From assembly GCF_052050035.1 (NCBI RefSeq), contig NZ_CP189882.1:2232001-2296000 (forward strand): 64,000 bases of DNA, read 5' to 3'. The DNA is from Symbiopectobacterium purcellii_A. Lineage in GTDB: Bacteria; Pseudomonadota; Gammaproteobacteria; Enterobacterales; Enterobacteriaceae. Position numbers and translations under genes: made by a program. The notes under the pieces were generated by a model. It saw nothing but the letters and a program-made list of their open reading frames with translations. It ran no database searches and had not been told where the DNA came from. Of the stretch, positions 25,740 to 34,614 are shown one piece after another (the first letter of the stretch is position 1; the number at the start of each line of letters is the position of its first letter).

Positions 25740-26585
25740 ATGGATCATTTCCTCAGGCAGTTTTCCTTTATAGATACCCATTGTCACTTTGATTTTCCGC
25801 CGTTAAGCGAAAATGAAGTGGCAAGTATTACGCTCGCCGCAACGGCCGGGGTAACGCATATCCTAGTGCCTGCGGTTGAGTCCCGCTATTTTGCGCGCAT
25901 CACTGCGCTTTCTCACACTCATCCATCGCTCTTTGCTGCGCTTGGCCTGCATCCACTCTACGTTGCTCATCATCAGGACAGCGATCTGGATCTGCTTGAA
26001 CAACAACTACGCCAACGCGATGACAGGCTGATCGCGGTAGGAGAAATCGGGTTGGATCTGTATATGGCCGAGCCCCGTTTCGAATGTCAATGCGAACTTT
26101 TGGAAGAGCAACTGGCGTTGGCGAAGCGCTACGACTTACCGGTGATGCTGCACTCAAGACGTACACACGACCGTTTGGCACAGCTGTTACGCCGTATCGA
26201 TGTGCTGCGCAAAGGGGTGGTGCACGGATTTGCCGGCAGCGAGCAGCAGGCGCTAGCATTTATCAAATTGGGTTACTGCATTGGTGTCGGTGGCACCATC
26301 ACCTATCCGCGCGCCAATAAAACCCGTCAGGCGATTTCTCGCCTTCCTCTAGACAGCCTGTTGCTGGAAACCGATGCGCCCGATATGCCGCTCAATGGTT
26401 TTCAGGGACAACCCAATCGCCCCGAGCGTGCGGCCAATGTGTTTCACACCCTGTGTGAGCTGCGTACGGAGCCGCCTGAGGTGATAGCGGACGCGCTGTA
26501 TCGCAATACCTGTCGTCTGTTTACCTTGCCCGGCATTCACGCCAACGGCGGGGTTTCGAACACCGTTTCTCAAAGCGAGAAATAG
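25740..26585 (+). CDS. yjjV: YjjV, TatD-family metal-dependent hydrolase
   Basis: 281 residues. Metal ligands of the TatD fold: FIDTHCHFDFPP near the N-terminus (HxH), GEIGLD (Glu), HSRRTHD (His), VVHGFAG (His) and LLLETDAPDMPL (Asp). Family members are 3'-5' nucleases or related hydrolases; YjjV itself is poorly characterised. The 5' end is at ATG 25740. IS630 copy 3 begins 5 bases after the stop. Confidence 0.9.
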   Translation: MDHFLRQFSFIDTHCHFDFPPLSENEVASITLAATAGVTHILVPAVESRYFARITALSHTHPSLFAALGLHPLYVAHHQDSDLDLLEQQLRQRDDRLIAVGEIGLDLYMAEPRFECQCELLEEQLALAKRYDLPVMLHSRRTHDRLAQLLRRIDVLRKGVVHGFAGSEQQALAFIKLGYCIGVGGTITYPRANKTRQAISRLPLDSLLLETDAPDMPLNGFQGQPNRPERAANVFHTLCELRTEPPEVIADALYRNTCRLFTLPGIHANGGVSNTVSQSEK

Positions 26586-26590
26586 CAATA

Positions 26591-27470
26591 TAGCTAAACG
26601 ACTTAATTTTGATTACATTATTTAAATGAGCTATTCAATTGATTTTAGACGTAAAGTGATATCTACACGGAAAAACGAAGGGTTGAGTATCCGAGAAACA
26701 GCGAAGCAATTTCGGATTGGCCCTGCCTCTGTATCGCGTTGGATTAATCAAATAGAGTCAAAAGCATCGACCACGCGTCAGCGAAAGATCGATAAATCCG
26801 AGTTGATAAAAGATGTTGAACAATATCCAGATGCTTACCAAAAAGAACGTGCAGAGCGTTTTGGCGTTTGTCAGAAGGCCATTTGGCAAGCGCTTAAAAA
26901 GCTGGGATTGACCTATAAAAAAAACTCTACGTCATCCGAAAGCCGACGAAAACGCCCGGCAGGGATTTCAACAAAAAAAACAACAGTATGAAAAAGAAGG
27001 TAAACCTATTGTTTTTATTGATGAAAGTGGTTTTTCACACGATGCCCCACGGACTCACGGCTATTCCCCAAAAGGTCAACGGTGTTTTGGCCTGAAGAAC
27101 TGGGGAGCTAGGGGAAGAACAAATGTTATCGGCGCTTTATTAGGCACAACGCTGTTTGCTATCGGATTATTTGATATCAATATTAACAGCGATGTTTTCT
27201 ATGCCTGGGTCACACAAGTCCTTATCCCAGTACTCCCTAAAAACAGTGTAATCATGATGGACAATGCCACTTTTCACAAAAAACATAATATTCAACAAGT
27301 CATCATCGATGCAGGGTATATGGTGGAGTATTTGCCTACATATTCGCCAGATCTTAACCCAATTGAGCATAAATGGGCACAAGCAAAAAGCAAAAAAAGA
27401 GAGATGGGTTGCGATACAGAGAGTTTGTTCTCAGTCCATATGGTGTAATCAAAATTAAGTCGCTTGGCTA
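26591..27470 (+). mobile_element. IS630-family element, copy 3, complete (880 bp)
   Basis: TA duplications at 26589-26590 and 27471-27472; ends TAGCTAAACGACTTAATT and the complement of TAGCCAAGCGACTTAATT. Full length with no insert. With copies 4 and 6 it defines the 880-bp form. It lies directly after yjjV. Confidence 0.96.
26626..27448 (+). CDS. IS630-family transposase, frameshift-dependent
   Basis: Frame 1 gives 121 residues with a paired-like helix-turn-helix (LSIRETAKQFRIGPASVSRW) and stops soon after a run of eight A (26917-26924). The DDE domain continues in the +1 frame: VFIDESGFSHD (Asp), VIMMDNATFHK (Asp), YLPTYSPDLNPIEHKWAQAK (Glu). All six copies in the window share the A8 run and the same frame change, so full-length transposase must come from ribosomal +1 shift or transcriptional slippage on A8. 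About 274 residues when joined. Confidence 0.82.
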
Positions 27471-27472
27471 TA

Positions 27473-27654
27473 CCTTATCGCTACTCTCGTTAATAGTGCA
27501 AAAAATCGACGCTCTGCACCGTTATCGATCTTCTTCCCTGCACCGCTATATCGCGCGATTGCTCGTAAACACGCTGCGCGCATGGTCAATGGATAGCGAT
27601 TTATTATTGCTCAATGCGCAACAACGGCAGCAGCGCAGCGGTTTCTCGTTTTGA
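27473..27654 (+). pseudogene. Unrecognised C-terminal gene fragment
   Basis: An open frame enters from IS630 copy 3 and runs about 60 codons to TGA 27652-27654, with text such as VQKIDALHRYRSSSLHRYIA and SMDSDLLLLNAQQRQQRSGF. It looks like a true coding end (Arg/Leu-rich), but no family is recognised and no start exists outside the IS. Probably the tail of a gene cut by the IS630-linked event. Confidence 0.4.
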
Positions 27655-27781
27655 GAAAGCAACTGTCTTAAATCAGTAACAAGCTGGTAACCCGGTTGGC
27701 GTCACTCTTGCAAAAACACCCTGAACCAGGATGAACGATGATCCTTGTGTTCCTCCTTTTATTCATGGTGTGGAGAGTAAC

Positions 27782-27880
27782 ATGACGCGTTTACTTGCAA
27801 GACGGCTACAACAATATGTGTTCACGGCAGTGCTGATGGGAATGGCCGCCCAAAGTTACGCAGGGAAAGCCAATAAACTA
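27782..27880 (+). pseudogene. N-terminal remnant of an exported protein
   Basis: ATG 27782 has GAGAG just upstream and starts a signal peptide: MTRLLARRLQQYVFTAVLMG then MAAQSYA-G. It is cut after about 33 codons by the left end of the IS5-family element. The sequence past the far end of that element (32667 on) does not continue a recognisable protein. Mature function unknown. Confidence 0.5.
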
Positions 27881-28145
27881 GTTGCTGAATAGAGACTTGC
27901 ATTTTTTGTCAGGCTATTGAGAATAAAAAGAGGTTTAACTTAGAGAATAAAGGTTTGAAATGATCAACAAAGAGCGGTTGTTACGAGATAATCGTTTATG
28001 TAAAGCAATCATTGGATTATGAGTCGAAGAATTGAAAAATTTAGCCGCTGAATTTTCAGCTTGTTATTTGATTTATCGGAAAAAGAATCGAAAAGATCAC
28101 GAGCGGCAGATGGGTGCAGGGCAGAAAGGATTTATCCCAACCCCA

Positions 28146-29454
28146 GAGTCTGTAAAGAATTTTGTGTAAATGGCTCCATTGCTTAACCGGAGATTCGTTC
28201 TCCATACATCAACATGAATTGGCTCATAGCAGGTTTCCAGTCTCTGATTGGCAAGGTCCATTTAGCAGAGATATTATGCAAGGCTAGATAGAGTAATTTT
28301 ATCACCGAGTCATCCGTTGGAAATATTCGTCGCGTTTTCGTTATCTTGCGCAATGAAGCATTTAACGACTCTATTGCGTTGGTGGTGTAGATAACCTTGC
28401 GGATCTCCGGCGGAAAGTCAAAAATGACGATGAGACGTTCCCAATTATTTCTCCACGACGGGCTGATCGTCGGGAACTGCTCATCCCATTTGGCCGCGAA
28501 GGCATCCAGGGCCTCTTCAGCGCCCTCTAGCGTTGCGGAACTATAGATGGTGCGCAGGTCAGCAGCAACGGCCTTACGCTCTTTCCAGCCGACGTAGCGC
28601 AGCGAGTTCCGCACCTGATGCACAATGCAGAGCTGTACCCGCGTATGCGGGTAAACAGCTTCAATGGCATCAGGAAAGCCTTTCAGGCCATCGCAGCAGG
28701 CGACGAAGATGTCCTTTAGCCCACGATTTTTCAGTTCTGTCATCACAGATAACCAGAACTTGGCCCCCTCAGTTTTGGCTATCCATAGCCCCAGCAGCTC
28801 TTTTTCGCCCTGGCCGTTGACGCCGAGGGCCAGATAAACAGACTTGTTGGCCACGGCTCCGCCGTCCTGGCTTTTGACAACAATACAGTCAAGGTAAACA
28901 ATGGGATAAAGCGCATCCAGCGGCCGTTGCTGCCAGCGCTTAACTTCATCCATCACAGCATTGGTCACTTGAGAAATGAAGCCAGCGGAAACATCGACCC
29001 CGTAGACTTCTTTAAAGTGTGCCTGAATATCACGGGTTGATAACCCTCTGGAATAGAGAGAAATAATGCGGTCATCGAAGCCGTTAAGCTGTTTTTCGTG
29101 CTTACCGATCAGTGTCGGCTCGAAGGTACTGTTGCGGTCGCGCGGAATATCGAGCTCGATCTCCCCATTTTGGCTACGTACGCTCTTGGATGTCTTGCCA
29201 TTGCGTGAGTTGCCTGAATGATTACCAGCCGGGTCATGCTTAGCATACCCAAGGTGCATCTCCATCTCAGCTTCAAGAACCCGTTCCGCCAGTCTTTTAG
29301 TCAGCACCTTGAGTAGGCCTGATTCACCCAGCAGATCCTGAGGGGAGTGACAATCTTGAAGCAGTTGGTCAATAAGTTCGTTGCTGATAGGCATTTTGTT
29401 ATCCTTTGAAGGTTTTCCTCAAAATGCCATTTACACAGATTATTTTACAGTCTC
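28146..29454 (-). mobile_element. IS256-family element, complete (1309 bp)
   Basis: Imperfect terminal repeats GAGTCTGTAAAGAATTTTGT (left) and GAGACTGTAAAATAATCTGT (right, complement), with perfect 8-bp duplications CAACCCCA at 28138-28145 and 29455-29462. Inserted in the IS5-family transposase. Only one copy occurs in the window. Confidence 0.95.
28183..29394 (-). CDS. IS256-family (mutator-type) transposase
   Basis: 403 residues, usual family length. Begins MPISNELIDQLLQDCHSPQD. The mutator-like catalytic core shows PIVYLDCIVVKSQDG (Asp), VACCDGLKGFPDAI (Asp), CIVHQVRNSLRYV and TTNAIESLNASLRK (Glu). The frame is intact, so the element may be active. Confidence 0.94.
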   Translation of the reverse strand: MPISNELIDQLLQDCHSPQDLLGESGLLKVLTKRLAERVLEAEMEMHLGYAKHDPAGNHSGNSRNGKTSKSVRSQNGEIELDIPRDRNSTFEPTLIGKHEKQLNGFDDRIISLYSRGLSTRDIQAHFKEVYGVDVSAGFISQVTNAVMDEVKRWQQRPLDALYPIVYLDCIVVKSQDGGAVANKSVYLALGVNGQGEKELLGLWIAKTEGAKFWLSVMTELKNRGLKDIFVACCDGLKGFPDAIEAVYPHTRVQLCIVHQVRNSLRYVGWKERKAVAADLRTIYSSATLEGAEEALDAFAAKWDEQFPTISPSWRNNWERLIVIFDFPPEIRKVIYTTNAIESLNASLRKITKTRRIFPTDDSVIKLLYLALHNISAKWTLPIRDWKPAMSQFMLMYGERISG

Positions 29455-29587
29455 CAACCCCATTAGATAAACTGCTTTTTATTTTATTGTATTTAAAATG
29501 TTATCCGACCTGGCTTTGTTGAATAAATCGAACTTTCAGGGGATCGCCGGATCAAAGCACTATCATCGCTCCCGATAGCAGCTCCCC

Positions 29588-30709
29588 ATGGCAAAGCAAA
29601 AGTTTAAAATCACCAACTGGCCCACCTACAACAAAGCACTCAGACAACGCGGCTCCCTGACGGTCTGGCTTGATGAGTCGGCCATCGCTGCATGGACTGA
29701 CAGTTCTTCGCCTGAAGGTCGTGGTCGGCCGCTTTACTACACCGATATGGCTGTTACCACGGTTTTGATGATAAAGCGCGTGTTTAACCTGTCGCTCCGG
29801 GCATTACAGGGCTTTGTCGACTCGGTTTTTACACTGATGAGCCTGCCACTGCGCTGCCCGGACTACTCTCTGGTCAGTAGGCGGGCAAAAACCGTCAGTA
29901 TCAGCATAAAAACGCCAACGCGTGGTGAAATCTCGCATCTGGTCAGGCTTTGTTGAATAATTTAAGATACTGATTTATATAAGCATTATAAAATTTCAAC
30001 GACTAATTTTTCCTCTCGGAATGCTTTTTATTGTGCTAACTATTTGATTTGTCGTTCTAACAAAATACATTCTCTGTAAATGCATTCTAACTAAAGAAGA
30101 TGTAAATCAAACGGTTAAATTATTCAACAAAGCCATCTGGTCATCGACAGTACCGGTCTGAAGGTCTTTGGCGAAGGTGAATGGAAAGTCAGGCAGCATG
30201 GGGCTGACAGACGAAGAGTGTGGCGCAAGCTTCATCTGGCAGCAGACAGTGCGACGCATGAGATTATCTGTGCCGACTTATCGCTCAGCGGAACGACAGA
30301 TGCGCAGGCACTGCCGGGCCTGATTAACCAAACCCACCGAAAAATCAGGGAAGTGTCAGCAGACGGTGCTTATGACGCCCGTTACTGCCACGATGCGTTG
30401 CTAAGAAAGAAAATCAGGCCCCTTATCCCGCCGCGAAGCGGAGCCAAATACTGGCCGGACAAGTACCATGAACGTAACCATGCGGTGGCGAATCAGCGTC
30501 TGAGCGGGAGTAATGATATGTGGAAAAAGAAAGTGGGTTATCACCGGCGTTCAGTGGCAGAAACAGCGATGTTCCGCATAAAAACTTTGCTGGGTGGCCA
30601 TCTGAGCCTGCGTGACTATGAGGCTCAAGTAGGTGAAGCCATAGCGATGGTCAAAGCGCTGAACCGTATGACGTTGTTGGGTATGCCACACAGCGTCAGG
30701 ATAGGATAA
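29588..30709 (+). pseudogene. IS903-like transposase, copy 2, split by MITE
   Basis: The frame from ATG 29588 runs to EISHLV just before the MITE at 29946. After the MITE and its duplication it resumes with IDSTGLK and ends at 30709 (SVRIG). The split is one residue before the first catalytic Asp. Otherwise identical in layout to the intact copy at 8516-9439. Confidence 0.93.
29946..30134 (+). mobile_element. 189-bp MITE (type B), in IS903 copy 2 transposase
   Basis: 189 bp with GGCTTTGTTGAATAATTTAA repeats and perfect 9-bp duplications ATCTGGTCA at 29937-29945 and 30135-30143. Type B interior (differs from type A at about 20 positions by eye), the same type as 58059-58247 and 62241-62429. 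Confidence 0.94.
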
Positions 30710-30763
30710 CAGGTGTAGCAGAGGGAGTCATCCTGTCGGCTAATTCTGATTTATTCAACAAAG

Positions 30764-30952
30764 GGCTTTGTTGAATAATTTAACCGTTTGATTTACATCT
30801 TCTTTAGGTAGAATGCATGTACAGAGACTGTATTTTGTTAGAACGACAAATCAAGTAGTTAGCACAATAAAAAGCATTACGGCTGGAAAACTTAGTTGTT
30901 GAAGTGTTATAATAATTATGTAAATCAGCATGTTAAATTATTCAACAAAGCC
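30764..30952 (-). mobile_element. 189-bp MITE (type A), in the right end of IS903 copy 2
   Basis: 189 bp, reverse orientation to 6726-6914. Perfect 9-bp duplications TCAACAAAG at 30755-30763 and 30953-30961. The target is part of the IS903 terminal repeat itself, so the insertion also removes that IS903 end from use. Confidence 0.94.
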
Positions 30953-31005
30953 TCAACAAAGCCATCCGACCTATGATTTGCAAGGACTTCTTTTTGGTTT
31001 AGATA

Positions 31006-31097
31006 TAGCCAACCGACTTAAAAATGATTACAGCCGATGCCCTGATATGTGGCAAAGAAGCATAGCTGGCTGTTATCAAAATAATGTCGCTTAGCTA
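31006..31097 (+). mobile_element. 92-bp MITE with IS630-like ends, copy 2
   Basis: TA duplications at 31004-31005 and 31098-31099, inserted in the IS5-family transposase at the codon run LLFGLD/RTRVCRW. Interior differs from copies 1 and 3 at a few bases. Confidence 0.93.
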
Positions 31098-31669
31098 TAG
31101 AACACGTGTATGTCGCTGGGTAAAAATATTATTGCCGGTTTTAGAGATGACCTTGGGGCGAGAATGTGTTTTGCCCGCTCGTCAAATTCGCTCTGCTGAG
31201 GAATTTTTTCGCGCCTTTCCTGGAGTTAAAGACGTCTTTATTGATGGGACAGAGCGACCTGTCCAAAAGCCTAAGAATCTGCGTCGGCGAAAAAAAATGT
31301 ATTCGGGAAAGAAAAGACAGACCACTCGAAAAGGGCTTATTATGACTGACGAAACAAGGCAAATTGGATTTATCCCCATGAGCAAAAATGGGCGCCGTCA
31401 CGATAAACGCTTACTCGATAAAGTCGATATAATTCGCCATATTCCTCCTGAGGTAACCATCTGGGCAGATACCGGTTTTCAAGGTATAGATAAACAGCAT
31501 CCTAATACACAAATCCCAAAAAAAGGAACTCGAAAAAGACCTTTATCGCCTGAACAAAAACAAGAAAATAAAATAATCTCGGGCATCCGTATTACAGTTG
31601 AACACGCCATCGCGGGTATCAAGCGCCTCGGTTGCATGACCCAAATTTTACGGAATCGTAGACCCTTTA

Positions 31670-32549
31670 TAGCCAAGCGACTTAATTTTGATTACACCAT
31701 ATGGACTGAGAACAAACTCTCTGTATCGCAACCCATCTCTCTTTTTTTGCTTTTTGCTTGTGCCCATTTATGCTCAATTGGGTTAAGATCTGGCGAATAT
31801 GTAGGCAAATACTCCACCATATACCCTGCATCGATGATGACTTGTTGAATATTATGTTTTTTGTGAAAAGTGGCATTGTCCATCATGATTACACTGTTTT
31901 TAGGGAGTACTGGGATAAGGACTTGTGTGACCCAGGCATAGAAAACATCGCTGTTAATATTGATATCAAATAATCCGATAGCAAACAGCGTTGTGCCTAA
32001 TAAAGCGCCGATAACATTTGTTCTTCCCCTAGCTCCCCAGTTCTTCAGGCCAAAACACCGTTGACCTTTTGGGGAATAGCCGTGAGTCCGTGGGGCATCG
32101 TGTGAAAAACCACTTTCATCAATAAAAACAATAGGTTTACCTTCTTTTTCATACTGTTGTTTTTTTTGTTGAAATCCCTGCCGGGCGTTTTCGTCGGCTT
32201 TCGGATGACGTAGAGTTTTTTTTATAGGTCAATCCCAGCTTTTTAAGCGCTTGCCAAATGGCCTTCTGACAAACGCCAAAACGCTCTGCACGTTCTTTTT
32301 GGTAAGCATCTGGATATTGTTCAACATCTTTTATCAACTCGGATTTATCGATCTTTCGCTGACGCGTGGTCGATGCTTTTGACTCTATTTGATTAATCCA
32401 ACGCGATACAGAGGCAGGGCCAATCCGAAATTGCTTCGCTGTTTCTCGGATACTCAACCCTTCGTTTTTCCGTGTAGATATCACTTTACGTCTAAAATCA
32501 ATTGAATAGCTCATTTAAATAATGTAATCAAAATTAAGTCGTTTAGCTA
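31670..32549 (-). mobile_element. IS630-family element, copy 4, complete (880 bp)
   Basis: TA duplications at 31668-31669 and 32550-32551. Full length with A8 frameshift site and an unmutated IDESG motif. Inserted near the 3' end of the IS5-family transposase (RNRRPF/IDDTF). Confidence 0.96.
31692..32514 (-). CDS. IS630-family transposase (copy 4)
   Basis: Same two-frame organisation as the copy at 26626-27448: 121-residue helix-turn-helix part from 32514, A8 run, then the DDE part to 31692. All three catalytic acidic residues are present. Potentially functional by +1 shift or slippage. Confidence 0.8.
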
Positions 32550-32740
32550 TATTGATGATACCTTCTTACTCCTTAGTGCGGGTCTTTGGAATTTCCATCT
32601 CAGAACAGCGTAAAATTTACTTCAATCACCGAAACACCCTTATTTCACTATTAAGCAACACGCTTAGTGTATTGCGGCGCTGCGTCAGTGTGCGCAGTAA
32701 TCCCGCTTCTGCCAATTGACTGAATACTTACGGAGAATAC

Positions 32741-33914
32741 ATGCAACAGGTCTATTTTCCCGCGCGCGTGGTACGCGGCGCAGGCGCGATTAACCAGTTG
32801 GGCACCCTCGCTTCAGCACTGGGTAAACGTGCTGTGGTGTTGGGGGGGAAACACGCGCTGGAGGTGGCCTCATTCCTGATTGATGCACAACTTGCCGCAG
32901 CCGGTGTGAGCATGTGTGCCGACATCTGGTACGGCGGCGAGTGCAGCGAAACACAAATTTTATGTCTGGCACAAGACGTACGCACCCATGCTGCCGATGT
33001 GATTATCGCGGTGGGCGGTGGGAAGGCGTTAGATATAGCCAACCGACTTAAAAATGATTACATCCTATGCCCTGATATGCGGCAAAGAAGCATAGCTGGC
33101 TGTTATCAAAATAATGTCGCTTGGCTATACAGGAAAAGCTGTCGGGCTGGAAACCTCCCGTCCGGTTATCACCCTGCCGACCATCGCGGCAACCTGTGCT
33201 GCGGTGACGCCACTGACGATTCGCTATTATGACGACGGTCATTTTCGTGATTTGTATCATCTGCCTGTCGTGCCCGCCGCGGTGATTATTGATTCCGATA
33301 TTCTGGCTAAAGCCCCACTGCGCTGGTTAGCCGCGGGGTTGGGCGATACGCTGGCAAAATGGTATGAACTGCGCGCCATTAGCGGTAATAAGGATGTCAC
33401 CGGTTTTGGTGCGTCCTCTATGGCAAACAGCCAGCTTTGCTACCAACAGATTGCCCGATTTGGTGTCGCTTCCTGCGAAGCCGTACGACAACAGCAGGCG
33501 ACACCGGCATTGGATCAGGTGCTTGATGCCATCTTTTTGTTTGCCGGATTGACCTCGTTGATGAGCAATGGTGCCCATGCGGCGGCCCATGCGCTCTACG
33601 AGGGTTTTACTGTGTGCGATAAGACACGTGCTTACGGACATGGTCTGCTGGTTGGGTTTGGTAATATCTGTTTGCTGGCGCAGGAAGGGCGTAGCGATGC
33701 GGAATTGCTTGAAGCCATTGCGTTGGCGAAGGCGTTTGCCATCCCAACATCATTGGCAGCGATTGCTCCAACCCTGACTTCAGAGGAGCAGGCGGCCATA
33801 TTGAATGCGGCGGTGACGGCACCGGATATGGGCAATATGCCTCATATCGTTACCCACGAGACGTTACGCGATGCCATCCATCGCGTAGAACGTCTGGCTA
33901 TAAGCGCCTGTTAA
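32741..33914 (+). pseudogene. Iron-containing alcohol dehydrogenase family (HcxA/YbdH-like), broken by MITE
   Basis: ATG 32741 begins MQQVYFPARVVRGAGAINQL. The nucleotide-binding GGGKALDT is split by a 92-bp MITE at 33036-33127. After removal of MITE plus TA, the frame continues TGKAVGLETSRPVITLPTIA and AATCAAVTPLTIRYYDDGHF, as in E. coli YbdH/HcxA and glycerol dehydrogenases. Metal ligands fit GLGDTLAKWYE (Asp), HAAAHALYEG (His) and KTRAYGHGLLVG (His). The intact protein would be about 359 residues. The insert adds 94 bases, which shifts the frame, so it is inactive. The tail ends at TAA 33912-33914. Confidence 0.85.
33036..33127 (+). mobile_element. 92-bp MITE with IS630-like ends, copy 3
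   Basis: TA duplications at 33034-33035 and 33128-33129. Sequence almost identical to the copy at 22081-22172. It breaks the alcohol dehydrogenase gene. Confidence 0.94.
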
Positions 33915-33948
33915 CAGGCGCTATAAAGTGTTGCCTGGTATAAAAAAC

Positions 33949-34584
33949 TTAATCAGTTAGCCCTAAGCGCCTTGAGCAATTAAGCAACTCTGTCACTTTA
34001 TGTACATTGAGTTTTTTCATGATGTTCAGCCGATGGGTTTCGACCGTTTTAACGCTGATGCACAGTTGCTCGCCGATAAGGCGGTTGGTGTAGCTGTTGG
34101 CAATAAGTCTCAATATTTGCCGTTCACGCGGTGTCAGCAACTCCGGACTGTCCCCTTCCGTGTTCAGGGCGGAGTTGATGGCATCTCGGTTTAGCGCTGG
34201 GTCGATATACCTTTTTCGGACGGCCATCGTCTGGATTGCAGCCAATAATGTCTTTTGGCTGCTGTTTTTCAATACGTATCCCATGGCACCCGCCGACAGG
34301 GTGCGTATTGCCATAAACTCCTCGTTGTGTGCGGTGTACGCGAGGATGGCCATTTTAGGCCAGCGCGAACAGAGTTGCGGTATAAGGTCCAGCCCATTGA
34401 TACCAGGTAATCCCAGATCGAGGATCACAATATCAGGTTCGTGCAGGCGGCAGGCGTTATACACCTCAAGGCCATTTTCAGTGTGCGCAATAATACGAAA
34501 GCGCGGGTAGGGCACCAGCAAATTGATAATGCCGTTTATGATCAACTCGTGATCGTCCACCAGCAAAATTTTATGATCGTTCAT
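33949..34584 (-). CDS. ssrB: SsrB-like NarL-family response regulator
   Basis: 211 residues. Receiver domain 1-120 with Asp56 (VILDLGLPG) as phosphorylation site and Lys106; LuxR-type helix-turn-helix at about 149-205 (LTPRERQILRLIANSYTNRL, then VETHRLNIMKKLNVHK). It is encoded just downstream of a SsrA-like hybrid kinase and borders a SPI-2-like T3SS, the arrangement of ssrAB in Salmonella and esrAB in Edwardsiella. It probably activates the T3SS operons. 30 bases separate it from the kinase gene. Confidence 0.85.
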   Translation of the reverse strand: MNDHKILLVDDHELIINGIINLLVPYPRFRIIAHTENGLEVYNACRLHEPDIVILDLGLPGINGLDLIPQLCSRWPKMAILAYTAHNEEFMAIRTLSAGAMGYVLKNSSQKTLLAAIQTMAVRKRYIDPALNRDAINSALNTEGDSPELLTPRERQILRLIANSYTNRLIGEQLCISVKTVETHRLNIMKKLNVHKVTELLNCSRRLGLTD

Positions 34585-34614
34585 ATTCCATTCCTCTCAA
34601 CAAAACGTTGCCCT

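Larger units (their letters stand above)
29512..30963 (+). mobile_element. IS903-like element, copy 2, holding two 189-bp MITEs
   Basis: Starts GGCTTTGTTGAATAAATC, with 9-bp duplications ATCCGACCT at 29503-29511 and 30964-30972. The total of 1452 bp less two MITEs (378) and their duplications (18) gives 1056 bp, exactly copy 1. One MITE splits the transposase, and the other lies inside the right terminal repeat. Dead copy. Confidence 0.95.
27960..32613 (+). pseudogene. IS5-family transposase, copy 2, in five pieces
   Basis: ATG 27960 begins MINKERLLRDNRLCKAIIGL but the next codon position is TGA (28020-28022) where copy 1 has TCA. Pieces continue at 29463-29511, 30973-31005, 31100-31669 and 32552-32613, ending in TAA 32611-32613 after LWNFHLRTA. 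The nonsense codon and four insertions make it dead. Confidence 0.88.
27880..32666 (+). mobile_element. IS5-family element, copy 2, carrying four inserted elements
   Basis: Same element as 6406-9584 but on the plus strand. It contains IS256 (28146-29454), IS903 copy 2 (29512-30963, itself holding two MITEs), a 92-bp MITE (31006-31097) and IS630 copy 4 (31670-32549). Removing these with their duplications leaves about 1033 bp, matching copy 1. Outer ends are placed by where copies 1 and 2 stop matching, to within a few bases. Confidence 0.82.
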
